From: Streptomyces qaidamensis
Lineage (GTDB): Bacteria; Actinomycetota; Actinomycetes; Streptomycetales; Streptomycetaceae
Assembly (NCBI RefSeq): GCF_001611795.1
Contig: NZ_CP015098.1
Coordinates: forward strand, 1,922,001-1,986,000
Length of the DNA stretch: 64,000 nt
Direction: 5' to 3'
Part shown: positions 8,240 to 16,098 of the stretch, piece after piece
Layout of the letters: each line of letters opens with the position of its first letter
Numbering within the stretch: the first letter of the stretch is position 1
The notes under the pieces: generated by a model
Databases searched by the model: none
Told to the model about the DNA's origin: nothing
The model's input: the letters and a program-made list of their open reading frames with translations, nothing else
Program-made: the position numbers and the translations under genes

Positions 8240-9271
8240 ATGCTGGGGTGTGTGATCCACGGTCAGGGCGACCTGCGGGTGGCGGAGCTGCCGGTGCCGG
8301 AGCCCGGGCCGGGGCAGGCGCTGGTCGCCGTGCGGTACGGCGGGGTGTGCGGGTCCGATCTGCACTACTGGCGGCACGGCGGGGTCGGCGACTTCCGGCT
8401 GCGGGAGCCGATGGTGCCCGGGCACGAGGTCGTCGGGACGGTCGTGGAGTACGGCCCCGGTGCCGCGGGCCCGGCTCCGGGTACCGCCGTCGCCGTGCAT
8501 CCGGCGACCCCGTGCGGGGTGTGTCCGGAGTGCGGGGGCGGGCGGCGCAACGTGTGCCGGGACACGCGCTACCTCGGCAGCGCGGCCCGCTTCCCGCACG
8601 TCCAGGGCGGTTTCGCCGCCCGCGTCGTCGTACCCGCCGAGCAGGTGCGGCCTCTGCCGCCCGGCCTCGGCCTGCGGCGGGCAGCACTCGCCGAACCGCT
8701 GTCGGTGGCGCTGCACGCGGTGCGGCGGGCCGGGGACGTACGGGGCCGGCACGTTCTGGTCACCGGCGCCGGACCCATCGGCTGTCTGGTGGTCGCGGCG
8801 GCCAAGGCCGCGGGGGCCGCCCGGGTGACCGTGACGGACCTGCTCCCGGCCGCCCTGGCGTACGCCTCGGCCGCGGGCGCCGACACCCTCGTACGGGCTG
8901 ACGACCCCACGGACCCCGGATGGCCCGCGGAGGTCGACGCCGCCGTCGAGGCCTCCGGCGCCGCCGCCGGCCTCGACACCTGTCTGCGCCTGGTGCGGCG
9001 CGGCGGGGTCCTCGTCCAGCTCGGCATGCTGCCGCCGGGGCCGAGCCCCTTCGCCGGGAACCTTGTGGTGAGCCGGGAGATCGAGCTGCGGGGGGCGTTC
9101 CGCTTCGACACGGAGTTCGACGAGGCACTGGCGTTGCTGGCGGCGGAGTCGGCGTTCGACGGGCTTGTCAGTGCGGTGGTTGCCGTGAGGGATGCCGAGT
9201 CGGCTTTTGCCCTGGCCGCCGATCGGAGTCGGTCCTGCAAGGTGCTGTTGGATTTCGCCCCTTCGCCGTGA
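8240..9271 (+). CDS. Zinc-dependent alcohol dehydrogenase, L-idonate 5-dehydrogenase-like (IdnD)
   Basis: 343 aa medium-chain dehydrogenase. Catalytic zinc ligands Cys37 (GVCGSD) and His62-Glu63 (GHE); structural zinc cysteines 92, 95, 98 and 106; Rossmann motif GAGPIG in the second half. L-idonate 5-dehydrogenase makes 5-ketogluconate, the substrate of the preceding SDR, so the operon reads as idonate -> 5-ketogluconate -> gluconate -> 6-phosphogluconate. The start could be ATG 8240 or GTG 8237; the GGGAGG at about 8226-8231 suits either. Sorbitol/xylitol-type dehydrogenase is the main alternative. Confidence 0.86.
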   Translation: MLGCVIHGQGDLRVAELPVPEPGPGQALVAVRYGGVCGSDLHYWRHGGVGDFRLREPMVPGHEVVGTVVEYGPGAAGPAPGTAVAVHPATPCGVCPECGGGRRNVCRDTRYLGSAARFPHVQGGFAARVVVPAEQVRPLPPGLGLRRAALAEPLSVALHAVRRAGDVRGRHVLVTGAGPIGCLVVAAAKAAGAARVTVTDLLPAALAYASAAGADTLVRADDPTDPGWPAEVDAAVEASGAAAGLDTCLRLVRRGGVLVQLGMLPPGPSPFAGNLVVSREIELRGAFRFDTEFDEALALLAAESAFDGLVSAVVAVRDAESAFALAADRSRSCKVLLDFAPSP

Positions 9272-9303
9272 GGGGTCCGGTTCTCGGGCGGGTGCGGGTG
9301 CAT

Positions 9304-9335
9304 GGTGGTTGCTCGCGCAGTTCCCCGCGCCCCTG
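9304..9335 (-). repeat. Dispersed Streptomyces intergenic repeat, copy 1
   Basis: On the minus strand this matches the plus-strand sequence at 23793-23825 over the core AGGGGCGCGGGGAACTGCGC. I recognise this core as a common intergenic element in Streptomyces chromosomes; its function is not established. Here it lies between two convergent genes, where it may act in termination. A copy count across the genome would confirm it. Confidence 0.6.
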
Positions 9336-9347
9336 ATGGCGACGGGC

Positions 9348-9971
9348 CTACGGGCGCCACAAGGGGTGCTCCCGGTCCGCCCACTCTCTGCTCACGCTGC
9401 CCGTGCGCATGCCTTTCCTGGACTCCGGGTCCGCCAGGGCCATGCCGATGTGGCCGGCCAGGACGATGCCGATGGTGAGGGCCAGCCAGTCGTGGACGAA
9501 GGTGGCGCTGGTGCGCCAGAGCAGGGGGGTGAGGTGGGTGAACCACATCATCAGGCCCGTGGCGAGCATGACCAGCGTGGCGCCGGCGATCCAGGACGCG
9601 TAGAGCTTCTGCCCGGCGTTGAACTTGGCCGCGGGGCGGGACGCGTGGCGTTTGTCGCGGTGCAGGGCGGCGCGCAGCCAGGTGCGGTCGTGCGGGCCGA
9701 AGCGGTTGAGGCGGCCGAGGTCGGCGCGGAACGCCCGGGAGGCGAGCCCGGCCAGGACGGGGACGGGCAGGGCGAGGCCCGACCACTGGTGCAGGGTGAC
9801 GACCAGGGCGCGGCGGCCGACGAGTTCGGCGAGCTGGGGGACGTAGAGGCAGGCCGCCGTCACGACGCAGACGCCCATCAGGACGGCCGTGGTGCGGTGG
9901 GTCCAGCGCTGCAGTGGGGTGAAGCGGCGCACGCCGGCCGTGGCCGGTGGCGTGTCAGCTCGTAGGGTCAT
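9348..9971 (-). CDS. Cytochrome b561-type membrane subunit of a molybdoenzyme
   Basis: 207 aa with four hydrophobic segments and membrane histidines suited to haem b ligation: His in the first segment (WTHRTTAV), LHQWSG in the second, VHDWLAL and GHIGMAL in the fourth. Such small di-haem b proteins pass electrons between the quinone pool and a periplasmic or extracellular partner. The ATG at 9971 lies inside the 3' end of the molybdopterin gene (17-bp overlap), so the two are translationally coupled and probably form one complex. Confidence 0.86.
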   Translation of the reverse strand: MTLRADTPPATAGVRRFTPLQRWTHRTTAVLMGVCVVTAACLYVPQLAELVGRRALVVTLHQWSGLALPVPVLAGLASRAFRADLGRLNRFGPHDRTWLRAALHRDKRHASRPAAKFNAGQKLYASWIAGATLVMLATGLMMWFTHLTPLLWRTSATFVHDWLALTIGIVLAGHIGMALADPESRKGMRTGSVSREWADREHPLWRP

Positions 9972-10704
9972 CGTCGCGTCCGTTCGAGCGGCCCACCCAG
10001 GCGTCGACGTCGTAGCCGCGCTCCTCCCAGTAGCCCGGCCGGACCTTGTCGGTGACGGTGATGCCGGAGAGCCACTTGGCGGACTTGTAGAAGTACATGG
10101 GCGCCACGTAGAGGCGGACCGGGCCGCCGTGGGAGTGGCCGAGGTCCTTGTCCTGCATGCGCAGGGCGACCAGGACATCGGCGCGGCGGGCCTGGGCGAG
10201 GGTGAGGCTCTCGGTGTACGTGCCGTCGAAGCAGGTGAAGCGGATGGCCTTGGCCGTGGGACGGACCCGGGCGGCGTCCAGGAGCCGGGACAGGCGTACG
10301 CCCTCGAAGGGGGTGTCGGGGACGCGCCAGCCCGTGACGCACTGGACGTCGCGGACCATGCGGGTCTGGGGCAGGGCCTTGAGGTCGTCGAGGGTGTACG
10401 TGGTGGGGCGGTCGACCAGGCCGTCCACGGTGAGGCGGTAGCTGTCGGCGTTCTTGCGCGGGACGGACGAGGCGACCGAGTAGTAGCGGAAGCCGCCGCC
10501 GTTGGGAAGCAGGCCGGTCAGGCCCGTGGGGTCGTTGTCGGCCGCTCCGCCCAGGAAGGCCTCCAGGCCGCGTTGCAGCGGGGGCGCGGCGACCACGCCC
10601 GCGGCGCCCAGGGCGAGGGTGCCGAGGAAGACGCGGCGGCCGATCGGGGTGCCCCGCTCTTCGGGGCGTTCGTCGTTCACACCCTGGTGTACGTCCTCGT
10701 TCAC
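9955..10704 (-). CDS. Tat-exported molybdopterin-dependent oxidoreductase (sulfite oxidase/YedY fold)
   Basis: 249 aa. Twin-arginine signal with Arg23-Arg24 in IGRRVFLGTLALG, then the molybdopterin-binding fold. Cys122 in RDVQCVTGW is the expected molybdenum thiolate ligand of the sulfite-oxidase superfamily. GGPVRLYVAPMYFYKSAKW is a family landmark. YedY/MsrP repairs oxidised methionines in exported proteins; this shorter actinobacterial form could do that or act on another S- or N-oxide. GTG start at 10704; an internal GTG at 10680 is an alternative. The overlapping cytochrome b gene is its likely electron donor. Confidence 0.87.
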   Translation of the reverse strand: MNEDVHQGVNDERPEERGTPIGRRVFLGTLALGAAGVVAAPPLQRGLEAFLGGAADNDPTGLTGLLPNGGGFRYYSVASSVPRKNADSYRLTVDGLVDRPTTYTLDDLKALPQTRMVRDVQCVTGWRVPDTPFEGVRLSRLLDAARVRPTAKAIRFTCFDGTYTESLTLAQARRADVLVALRMQDKDLGHSHGGPVRLYVAPMYFYKSAKWLSGITVTDKVRPGYWEERGYDVDAWVGRSNGRDDDPTS

Positions 10705-10717
10705 GTACTCATTCGAA

Positions 10718-10752
10718 CACCCGCGGCCCCGGCAGGACAGGGATCGCGGGTG
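10718..10752 (-). terminator. Weak hairpin between permease gene and molybdoenzyme gene
   Basis: An 8-bp inverted repeat (10718-10725 with 10745-10752) with a 19-nt GC-rich loop, 40 nt downstream of the permease stop and 13 nt upstream of the molybdoenzyme start. It could attenuate read-through from the permease, or act as an operator. The stem is short, so confidence is low. Confidence 0.35.
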
Positions 10753-10791
10753 CTCGTCAGACTTCCGTAACCACTTCTTACGCGGAGCGCG

Positions 10792-12327
10792 TCAGGAGGA
10801 GGCCGCCTTGTCCAGCTGGAACGCCTCGTTGCCGAGGCCGATCCGGGCGTGCTTCTCGGGGGCGCGGGCGCGCAGCACCAGGCCGAGGACGACGCCGGCG
10901 AGCGCGGCGAGACCGATGGTGCCGGGCAGCACCCAGCTCAGCGACGAGTCGGGGCCGGCGCCGACCAGCACCTCGAAGTCCTTCACCGTGTAGCCGGCGA
11001 TGACCAGCAGGGCGATGCCCGCCAGCGCGGACGTGACCAGCCGCCAGGCCTGGGTGCCGGCGGCGCCGCGGCGGACGAAGAAGACGACGACGGACAGGGA
11101 CGCCGCCGCCATCAGCACGATCACGCCGAGGGCGCCGATGTTGCCGAACCAGGTGAACAACTGCAGGACGGGCGCGGTCGGGTCGCCGGCCGGCTTGTCG
11201 TCGGCGATCGCGAAGGCGACCACGACCACCACGGCCACGACGGTCTGGAGCAGCGAGCCGGTGCCCGGGGCGCCGCTGCTGCCGCTGGTGCGGCCGAAGG
11301 CGGCGGGCAGCAGGCCTTCGCGGCCCATGGCGAAGGCGTAGCGGGCGACGACGTTGTGGAAGCTGAGCAGCGCGGCGAACATGCCGGTGACGAACAGGAC
11401 GTGCAGGACGTCCGTGACAGTGCCGCCGAGGCGGGACTCGGTGAGGAAGAACAGCAGCCCGGCGCTCTGCTTCTGGGACGTGCCGACGATGGCGGAGGGG
11501 CCGGTGGCCACGGTGAGGGCCCAGCTGCTCAGCGCGAAGAAGACGGCGACCCCGCCGACGGCGAGGAACATCACGCGCGGCACCAGGACGTGCGGGCGGC
11601 TGGTCTCCTCGGCGTACACCGGGGCCTGCTCGAAGCCGAGGAACGCGGCGATGCAGAAGCACAGCGCGGTGCCGACGCCCGCGCCGGTGAGGGTGTCGGG
11701 GTTGAAGGCGTGCAGCGACAGGCCCTCCTTGCCGGGGTCGGCGATCGCGGCGATGTCGAAGACGACGACGAGGAGCACCTCGATGACCAGCAGCACGCCG
11801 AGCACACGGGCGTTGACGTCGATCTTGAGCCAGCCCAGCAGCCCGACGGCGAGCGCGGCCACGAGCGCCGGTATCCACCAGGCGATCTCCACGTCGGCGT
11901 AGGTGGCGAGGAGTCCGGAGACCTCGAAGCCGAAGATGCCGTAGATGCCGACCTGGAGCGCGTTGTAGGCGACGAGGGCCACCAGGGCTGCGCTCGCGCC
12001 GGCGGTGCCGCCGAGGCCCCGGGAGATGTACGCGTAGAAGGCGCCCGCGTTGTGGACGTGGCGGCTCATCTCGGCGTATCCGATGCTGAACAGGATCAGG
12101 ACGACGCCGAGGACGACGAAGAGCAGCGGCTGGCCGACGATGCCCATCACCGCGAATGTCGTGGGCATGACACCCGCGACGACCATGAGCGGGGCGGTCG
12201 CGGCGAGAACGGAGAGCAGCAGTCCCCCGGTGCCGAGCCGGTCGGCGCGCAGGGCACGCTCCTCCCCCTTGAACGTACTGATGCCGCCGGAGGCGGTCGT
12301 GCCCGTTCTCGAACTGTCCGTGGTCAT
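10792..12327 (-). CDS. APC-family amino acid/amine permease
   Basis: 511 aa with 12 or more membrane segments. The N-terminal consensus (LLLSVLAATAPLMVVAGVMP), AGAFYAYISRGLG and FLGFEQAPVYAEE are characteristic of amino acid-polyamine-organocation transporters. The substrate is not predictable. The upstream gene ends 34 bp away, so this is probably the second gene of a two-gene unit. Confidence 0.9.
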   Translation of the reverse strand: MTTDSSRTGTTASGGISTFKGEERALRADRLGTGGLLLSVLAATAPLMVVAGVMPTTFAVMGIVGQPLLFVVLGVVLILFSIGYAEMSRHVHNAGAFYAYISRGLGGTAGASAALVALVAYNALQVGIYGIFGFEVSGLLATYADVEIAWWIPALVAALAVGLLGWLKIDVNARVLGVLLVIEVLLVVVFDIAAIADPGKEGLSLHAFNPDTLTGAGVGTALCFCIAAFLGFEQAPVYAEETSRPHVLVPRVMFLAVGGVAVFFALSSWALTVATGPSAIVGTSQKQSAGLLFFLTESRLGGTVTDVLHVLFVTGMFAALLSFHNVVARYAFAMGREGLLPAAFGRTSGSSGAPGTGSLLQTVVAVVVVVAFAIADDKPAGDPTAPVLQLFTWFGNIGALGVIVLMAAASLSVVVFFVRRGAAGTQAWRLVTSALAGIALLVIAGYTVKDFEVLVGAGPDSSLSWVLPGTIGLAALAGVVLGLVLRARAPEKHARIGLGNEAFQLDKAASS

Positions 12328-12361
12328 CGCGGGAGCGTCCTCACTCTTCGGGTCGGGGGTG

Positions 12362-13312
12362 TCAGGCCGTGCCGAGCGCGGCGGCGCGGGCGGCGGCGAA
12401 GGCGGTGTGCGGGTCGCGGTCCGGGTACGACCAGGGCGCCGGGGTGGCGTGGCGGCCGATCCGGTGGAACAGGGCGGCGGCCTCGGCGCCCCGCCCCTCG
12501 CAGAACTTGGCGTGGGCGAGGAAGTTCAGGTCGATCAGCCGCCGCGGGTGCCCCTCCAGCTCCCACTCCAGCCACCAGTCGAAGGCGGCCTTCATGACCT
12601 GCCTGGCGCGGCGGCCCGTCCAGTGGCCGGAGGCGGCCGGGTCGGCGGGTTCGTGTCCGGCGGCGGCCAGCACGCGGTAGCGCTCGGCGTGTGCGATGAC
12701 CGGCAGGATCGCGAGGGGTGAGTCGGCCGGTGCCTGTTCGGCGGCCCAGGTGGCGAAGTCGTAGACCTCGTGCAGCGGGTCAGGACCGGCCTCGGCGCGG
12801 CGGCCGGCGAGCCGGGCGACCATCAGGTGGTGGGCGTGGTGGTGGTCGGCGTACCGGCCCCGGACCGCCTCGAAGGTGCGGACCACGTCCTGGTCGCCGC
12901 CGGCCGCGCACTCCAGCAGGAGCAGGCCGAGCCAGGGGGTGGGGTCGGCCGGGGCACGGGCCGCGGCCGCCTGGCAGGCCTCGCGGGCACGGTCCGGCTT
13001 GGCCCCGCCGTGCAGGGCGCGCCGGACCTGGGCGAGGGCGAGCAGTACGGAGGCGTCGGCGGACTCGGGTTCGGCGAGCAGCCACTCCCGGGCCCACGCG
13101 GCGCAGGAGGACTCCCGCGCGAGGACGGTGACGCGGTGGCCCCGCCGGTCCCAGTCGTCCCCGGTGTGCACCAGCAGGGACCGGGCGTTCTGCCAGCGGC
13201 CCTGCGCCAGGGCGGTGCGCGCGGCCATGAGGTCGGCGTCGTCGAGGGCCTCGTCGAAGGCCTGCGCGGCACGTCTGCGGCCACGGCCGAGGGGAGGCGG
13301 GGGTGGGGACAC
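12362..13312 (-). CDS. Unknown Ala-rich helical-repeat (TPR-like) protein
   Basis: 316 aa from the GTG at 13312. It is Ala/Arg-rich with repeated helical hairpins of TPR or SEL1 character (AREWLLAEPESADASVLLALAQV, then DPTPWLGLLLLECAAGG) and several His and Trp residues in the C-terminal half (YADHHHAHH, FDWWLEWELEG). No signal peptide or membrane segment. I do not recognise a characterised family. It lies 34 bp upstream of the permease and is probably cotranscribed with it. The start is uncertain because the first 13 residues are Pro/Arg-rich. Confidence 0.65.
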   Translation of the reverse strand: MSPPPPPLGRGRRRAAQAFDEALDDADLMAARTALAQGRWQNARSLLVHTGDDWDRRGHRVTVLARESSCAAWAREWLLAEPESADASVLLALAQVRRALHGGAKPDRAREACQAAAARAPADPTPWLGLLLLECAAGGDQDVVRTFEAVRGRYADHHHAHHLMVARLAGRRAEAGPDPLHEVYDFATWAAEQAPADSPLAILPVIAHAERYRVLAAAGHEPADPAASGHWTGRRARQVMKAAFDWWLEWELEGHPRRLIDLNFLAHAKFCEGRGAEAAALFHRIGRHATPAPWSYPDRDPHTAFAAARAAALGTA

Positions 13313-13677
13313 CGCAGGACTTCCTCACGCGCTCTTCTGGTGTTTCGGCTCACGGCGGCAGAGGGAGCGCGGATGTGCGCACTGCCATGAACTGATCACA
13401 CACAGCCAACCCCCCGCCCATGGTCGTCGTCAAGGGACGTCAGGGCGTTACACGCGTCAACTCCCGCCACTTGTGAGGATTTTGTGATCTGAGAGTCAGA
13501 ATGAGGCCCGTGTGAGCGGCATCCGATTTTTCCGTTTCGCCCTTTGTGGCGTACGTCATAGCGTGGGCTGCCACCGCCCCCGACGATGGCATGACGTACG
13601 GGCACGCCGGGCGGAGCCGGCCGGTACTGTCGGCCCCTACGCAACCGTGACCCGACCTGACGATCGAGGTACACCGC
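13313..13677. promoter_or_regulatory. 365-bp divergent intergenic region with a 10-bp inverted repeat
   Basis: No credible gene. It holds the promoters of the divergent TPR-like/permease unit and the DMT transporter. The only strong structure is an inverted repeat, CGTACGTCAT (13550-13559) and ATGACGTACG (13591-13600), with a 31-nt spacer. The local A+T content is higher at about 13480-13560. No consensus -35/-10 pair could be assigned. Confidence 0.5.
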
Positions 13678-14583
13678 GTGTCGGTTCCTGTACTGGCGCT
13701 CGCCCTGGGCGCCGCCTGCTGTCTGGGCTTCGGCTTCGTCCTCCAGCAGAACGCGGCACAGCGTGCCCCGCTGAGCGACTTCCTGTCCTTCCGTCTGCTG
13801 ATCGACCTCGTGAAGGTGCCGCGCTGGGTCGGCGGCATCGCACTGATGGTGGTCGGCATGGGGCTCGGCGCCGCCGCGCTGGGGCAGGGCGAGCTGTCGC
13901 TGGTGGAGCCGCTGCTGGCGACGAACCTGCTCTTCGCCCTCGCGCTCTCCCGTCGGCAGACCCGGCAGCCACTGGGCCGCCAGGGCTGGGCGGGCCTGAT
14001 CCTGCTGGCCGGCGGGGTCACGGCGTTCATCGTGGCGGGCCGGCCGGAGGGCGGAGCCGCGGGAGGCGGTCCGGTGCGGCAGTGGGTGATCATCGGGGTC
14101 ATGATCGGGCTCGCCCTGCTGCTCACGGCGCACGGCAGGCGGACCCGGCTCGGCTCGGGCCCGGTCCTGCTCGCCCTGGCCGCCGGACTGCTCTACGGCG
14201 TGCAGGACGCGCTGACCCGGGTCAGCGGCCAGAAGGTCTCCGAAGGCGGTCTCGCCGAGCTGCTCACCGGCTGGGAGCCGTACGCGGTCCTCGCGCTGGG
14301 CGTCACGGGGCTGATCCTCGTGCAGAGCGCGTTCGAGACCGCGTCCCTGCGCAAGTCGCTTCCCGCCCTGACGGCGGCGCAGCCGCTCGCCGGGATCGTC
14401 TGCGGCGTCGGCTTCCTGGGCGACCGGCTGCGCACCGACGCGATGGCCCTGGGCTGGGAGGCCGGTGGTCTGCTGGCCGTCGTGGCCGGAATCGTGCTGC
14501 TCGGGCTGCACCCGGCGATGCCGCAGGGGGCGACGGAGCGGGCACGGGTGGCCGCACCCGCGGTGAGCCCGGCCTCGCCCTGA
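13678..14583 (+). CDS. DMT-superfamily transporter (EamA/NIPA-like)
   Basis: 301 aa, GTG start at 13678. About nine to ten hydrophobic segments, beginning VLALALGAACCLGFGFVLQQ. The inverted-repeat topology of drug/metabolite transporters is visible, with related segments near 50-70 (LGQGELSLVEPLLATNLLF) and 210-245 (LRKSLPALTAAQPLAGIVCG). Magnesium transport (NIPA-like) or metabolite export are both possible. It has its own promoter region and is followed 45 bp later by a NUDIX gene. Confidence 0.85.
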   Translation: MSVPVLALALGAACCLGFGFVLQQNAAQRAPLSDFLSFRLLIDLVKVPRWVGGIALMVVGMGLGAAALGQGELSLVEPLLATNLLFALALSRRQTRQPLGRQGWAGLILLAGGVTAFIVAGRPEGGAAGGGPVRQWVIIGVMIGLALLLTAHGRRTRLGSGPVLLALAAGLLYGVQDALTRVSGQKVSEGGLAELLTGWEPYAVLALGVTGLILVQSAFETASLRKSLPALTAAQPLAGIVCGVGFLGDRLRTDAMALGWEAGGLLAVVAGIVLLGLHPAMPQGATERARVAAPAVSPASP

Positions 14584-14628
14584 CGGGCCCTGCCCCGGCG
14601 GGGGCGCGCGCCCTGCTTGGATGAGGGC

Positions 14629-15171
14629 ATGAGCGCTGCCGACGAGATCCTCGACATCGTGGACGAGCACGACCAGGTCATCGGGCAGTTGCCCCGCGGC
14701 GAGGTCTACGCCCGGGGACTGCGCCACCGCTGCGTGTTCATCCAGGCCCGGGACGCCGAGGGCCGCGTCTTCGTGCACCGGCGCACCCCGACCAAGCTGG
14801 TCTTCCCCTCCCTCTACGACATGTTCGTCGGCGGGGTCGTCGGCGCGGGCGAGTCCTACGGGACAGCGGCCCTGCGCGAGGCCGAGGAGGAACTGGGCGT
14901 GAGCGGCCTGCCGCAGCCGCGGCACCTCTTCACGTTCCTCTACGACAACGGCTCCGGCCGGAGCTGGTGGTCGGCGGTTTACGAGGTGCGCTGCGAGCTG
15001 CCCGTGCGGCCGCAGGCCGAGGAGGTGGCCTGGTACGACTTCCTGCCCGAGGCCGAGGTCGAGCGGCGCCTCGGCGACTGGGAGTGGGTGCCGGACGGGC
15101 TGGCGGCGTACGAGCGGCTCAAGGTGTTCCGGTCGGACGGCTCGGGCGGAGCCGGACGGGACGCCGGGTAG
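14629..15171 (+). CDS. NUDIX hydrolase
   Basis: 180 aa. A complete Nudix box runs from Gly69 to Val91: Gly69, Glu75, Arg83-Glu84, Glu87-Glu88 and Gly90. These proteins cleave nucleoside diphosphates linked to another moiety. N-terminal features (ILDIVDEHDQVIGQLPRGEV and HRCVFI) resemble the isopentenyl-diphosphate isomerase-like/YfcD group. The ATG at 14629 is preferred over a TTG four codons upstream. It ends 10 bp before the first DUF202 gene. Confidence 0.92.
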   Translation: MSAADEILDIVDEHDQVIGQLPRGEVYARGLRHRCVFIQARDAEGRVFVHRRTPTKLVFPSLYDMFVGGVVGAGESYGTAALREAEEELGVSGLPQPRHLFTFLYDNGSGRSWWSAVYEVRCELPVRPQAEEVAWYDFLPEAEVERRLGDWEWVPDGLAAYERLKVFRSDGSGGAGRDAG

Positions 15172-15181
15172 GGTCGCGCCC

Positions 15182-15574
15182 GTGATCGAGTTCGTACGGA
15201 ACGTCCGGCTGTGGTTCGTGCCGGCGCAGGTCCGGGAGGACGGCGAGACGCCCGACTACCGGTTCTCGCTGGCCAATGAACGCACCTTCCTGGCCTGGCT
15301 GCGCACCGCGCTCGCGCTGATCGGCGGCGGCTTCGCCGTGGACCAGTTCCTGCCGGGCCTGCGCTGGGCCTGGCGGGTCGGGCTGGCACTCGCGCTGCTG
15401 GGCGCGGGCGTGCTGTGCTCGCTGCGGGCCGTCAACCACTGGATGCGCTGCGAGCGGGCCATGCGCCGGGGCGAGGACCTGCCGGTGTCCAGGTTCCCGG
15501 CACTGCTGAGCCTCGTCGTGGCGGTCGTGGCCGTGGCCATGGTCTTGGTGGTGCTGGTGGGGTGGGAGGGGTGA
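15182..15574 (+). CDS. DUF202 (YidH-type) membrane protein
   Basis: 130 aa, GTG start. The DUF202 signature LANERTFLAWLRTALALIGG is at about 31-50, followed by two more membrane segments. The family is small integral membrane proteins of unknown role. The stop overlaps the start of a 41-codon ORF by GTGA, which in turn overlaps a second DUF202 gene, giving a coupled pair as is common for this family. Confidence 0.9.
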   Translation: MIEFVRNVRLWFVPAQVREDGETPDYRFSLANERTFLAWLRTALALIGGGFAVDQFLPGLRWAWRVGLALALLGAGVLCSLRAVNHWMRCERAMRRGEDLPVSRFPALLSLVVAVVAVAMVLVVLVGWEG

Positions 15575-15696
15575 GCGCGCCGGCTGCCGGCCGGCGGCAG
15601 GACCCCGGCCGCGAGTCCGGCCCGCAGCCTTTGTGGACCCGGCGCACGACGCCGTCGGACACGGACGCCGTCGGACGCGCGGGGAGCCGGCTGTGA
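15571..15696 (+). pseudogene. 41-codon ORF: decayed tandem copy of the following DUF202 gene's N-terminus
   Basis: GTG at 15571 overlaps the previous stop (GTGA), and its own TGA at 15694-15696 overlaps the next gene's GTG (GTGA). The peptide begins MSAPAAGRRQDPGRESGPQP and continues with RTTPSDT; the next protein begins MSNPAPRPRDPDRDPGLQP and continues with RRTTLSGT. The two align with only small gaps, mainly loss of the LAWR part of the DUF202 motif. This is best read as a partial tandem duplication whose coding frame and coupling have been retained. It may be only a translational bridge. Confidence 0.6.
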
Positions 15697-16028
15697 GCAA
15701 CCCGGCACCCCGGCCGCGCGACCCCGACCGCGACCCCGGGCTGCAGCCCGAGCGGACCCGGCTCGCGTGGCGGCGGACGACGCTGTCGGGCACCGTCGTC
15801 GCCGTGCTCGCGGTGAAGACCGTGCTGCACGGCGGGGCGTCGGCGGCCGGAATCACCGCGGGCGCGCTGTGCTGTGTGCTCTGGCTGGGCTTCCTGAGCG
15901 TCGCCCACCGGCGCATCCGCACCCTCGCGGCCACGCCGAGCCCCGTGGCCTTCGCACCGCGGCATGCCGCGGCCGCGGTGCTGTGCACGGTGGCGATGGC
16001 GGCGTGCGGGGCCGCCCTCGTCCTCTAG
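15693..16028 (+). CDS. Second DUF202 membrane protein
   Basis: 111 aa, GTG start at 15693 overlapping the preceding TGA. A Pro/Arg/Asp-rich N-terminus, the DUF202 motif QPERTRLAWRRTTLSGT at about 19-35, and three hydrophobic segments. It is shorter than the first DUF202 protein and probably its partner in the membrane. Followed at once by a long hairpin. Confidence 0.87.
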   Translation: MSNPAPRPRDPDRDPGLQPERTRLAWRRTTLSGTVVAVLAVKTVLHGGASAAGITAGALCCVLWLGFLSVAHRRIRTLAATPSPVAFAPRHAAAAVLCTVAMAACGAALVL

Positions 16029-16080
16029 GAGGGTGCAGAAGACCTCGGCCGGGCTCCCGGCCAAGATCTTCAGCACCCTC
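16029..16080. terminator. Bidirectional terminator after the DUF202 pair
   Basis: A 25-bp imperfect stem: GAGGGTGC (16029-16036) pairs with GCACCCTC (16073-16080), and the inner arms GGCCGGG/CCCGGCC close a 2-nt loop. It lies between two convergent genes, starting right after the TAG at 16026-16028 and ending 18 nt from the stop of the minus-strand reductase gene. Confidence 0.85.
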
Positions 16081-16098
16081 CTGGGACGACTCCCCCGC

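Noticed and set aside
10849-12597. A 582-codon open frame on the plus strand
   Set aside because: It is antisense to the amino acid permease; composition is Gly/Glu/Asp/His-rich without domain character. Long antisense frames are normal at this G+C.
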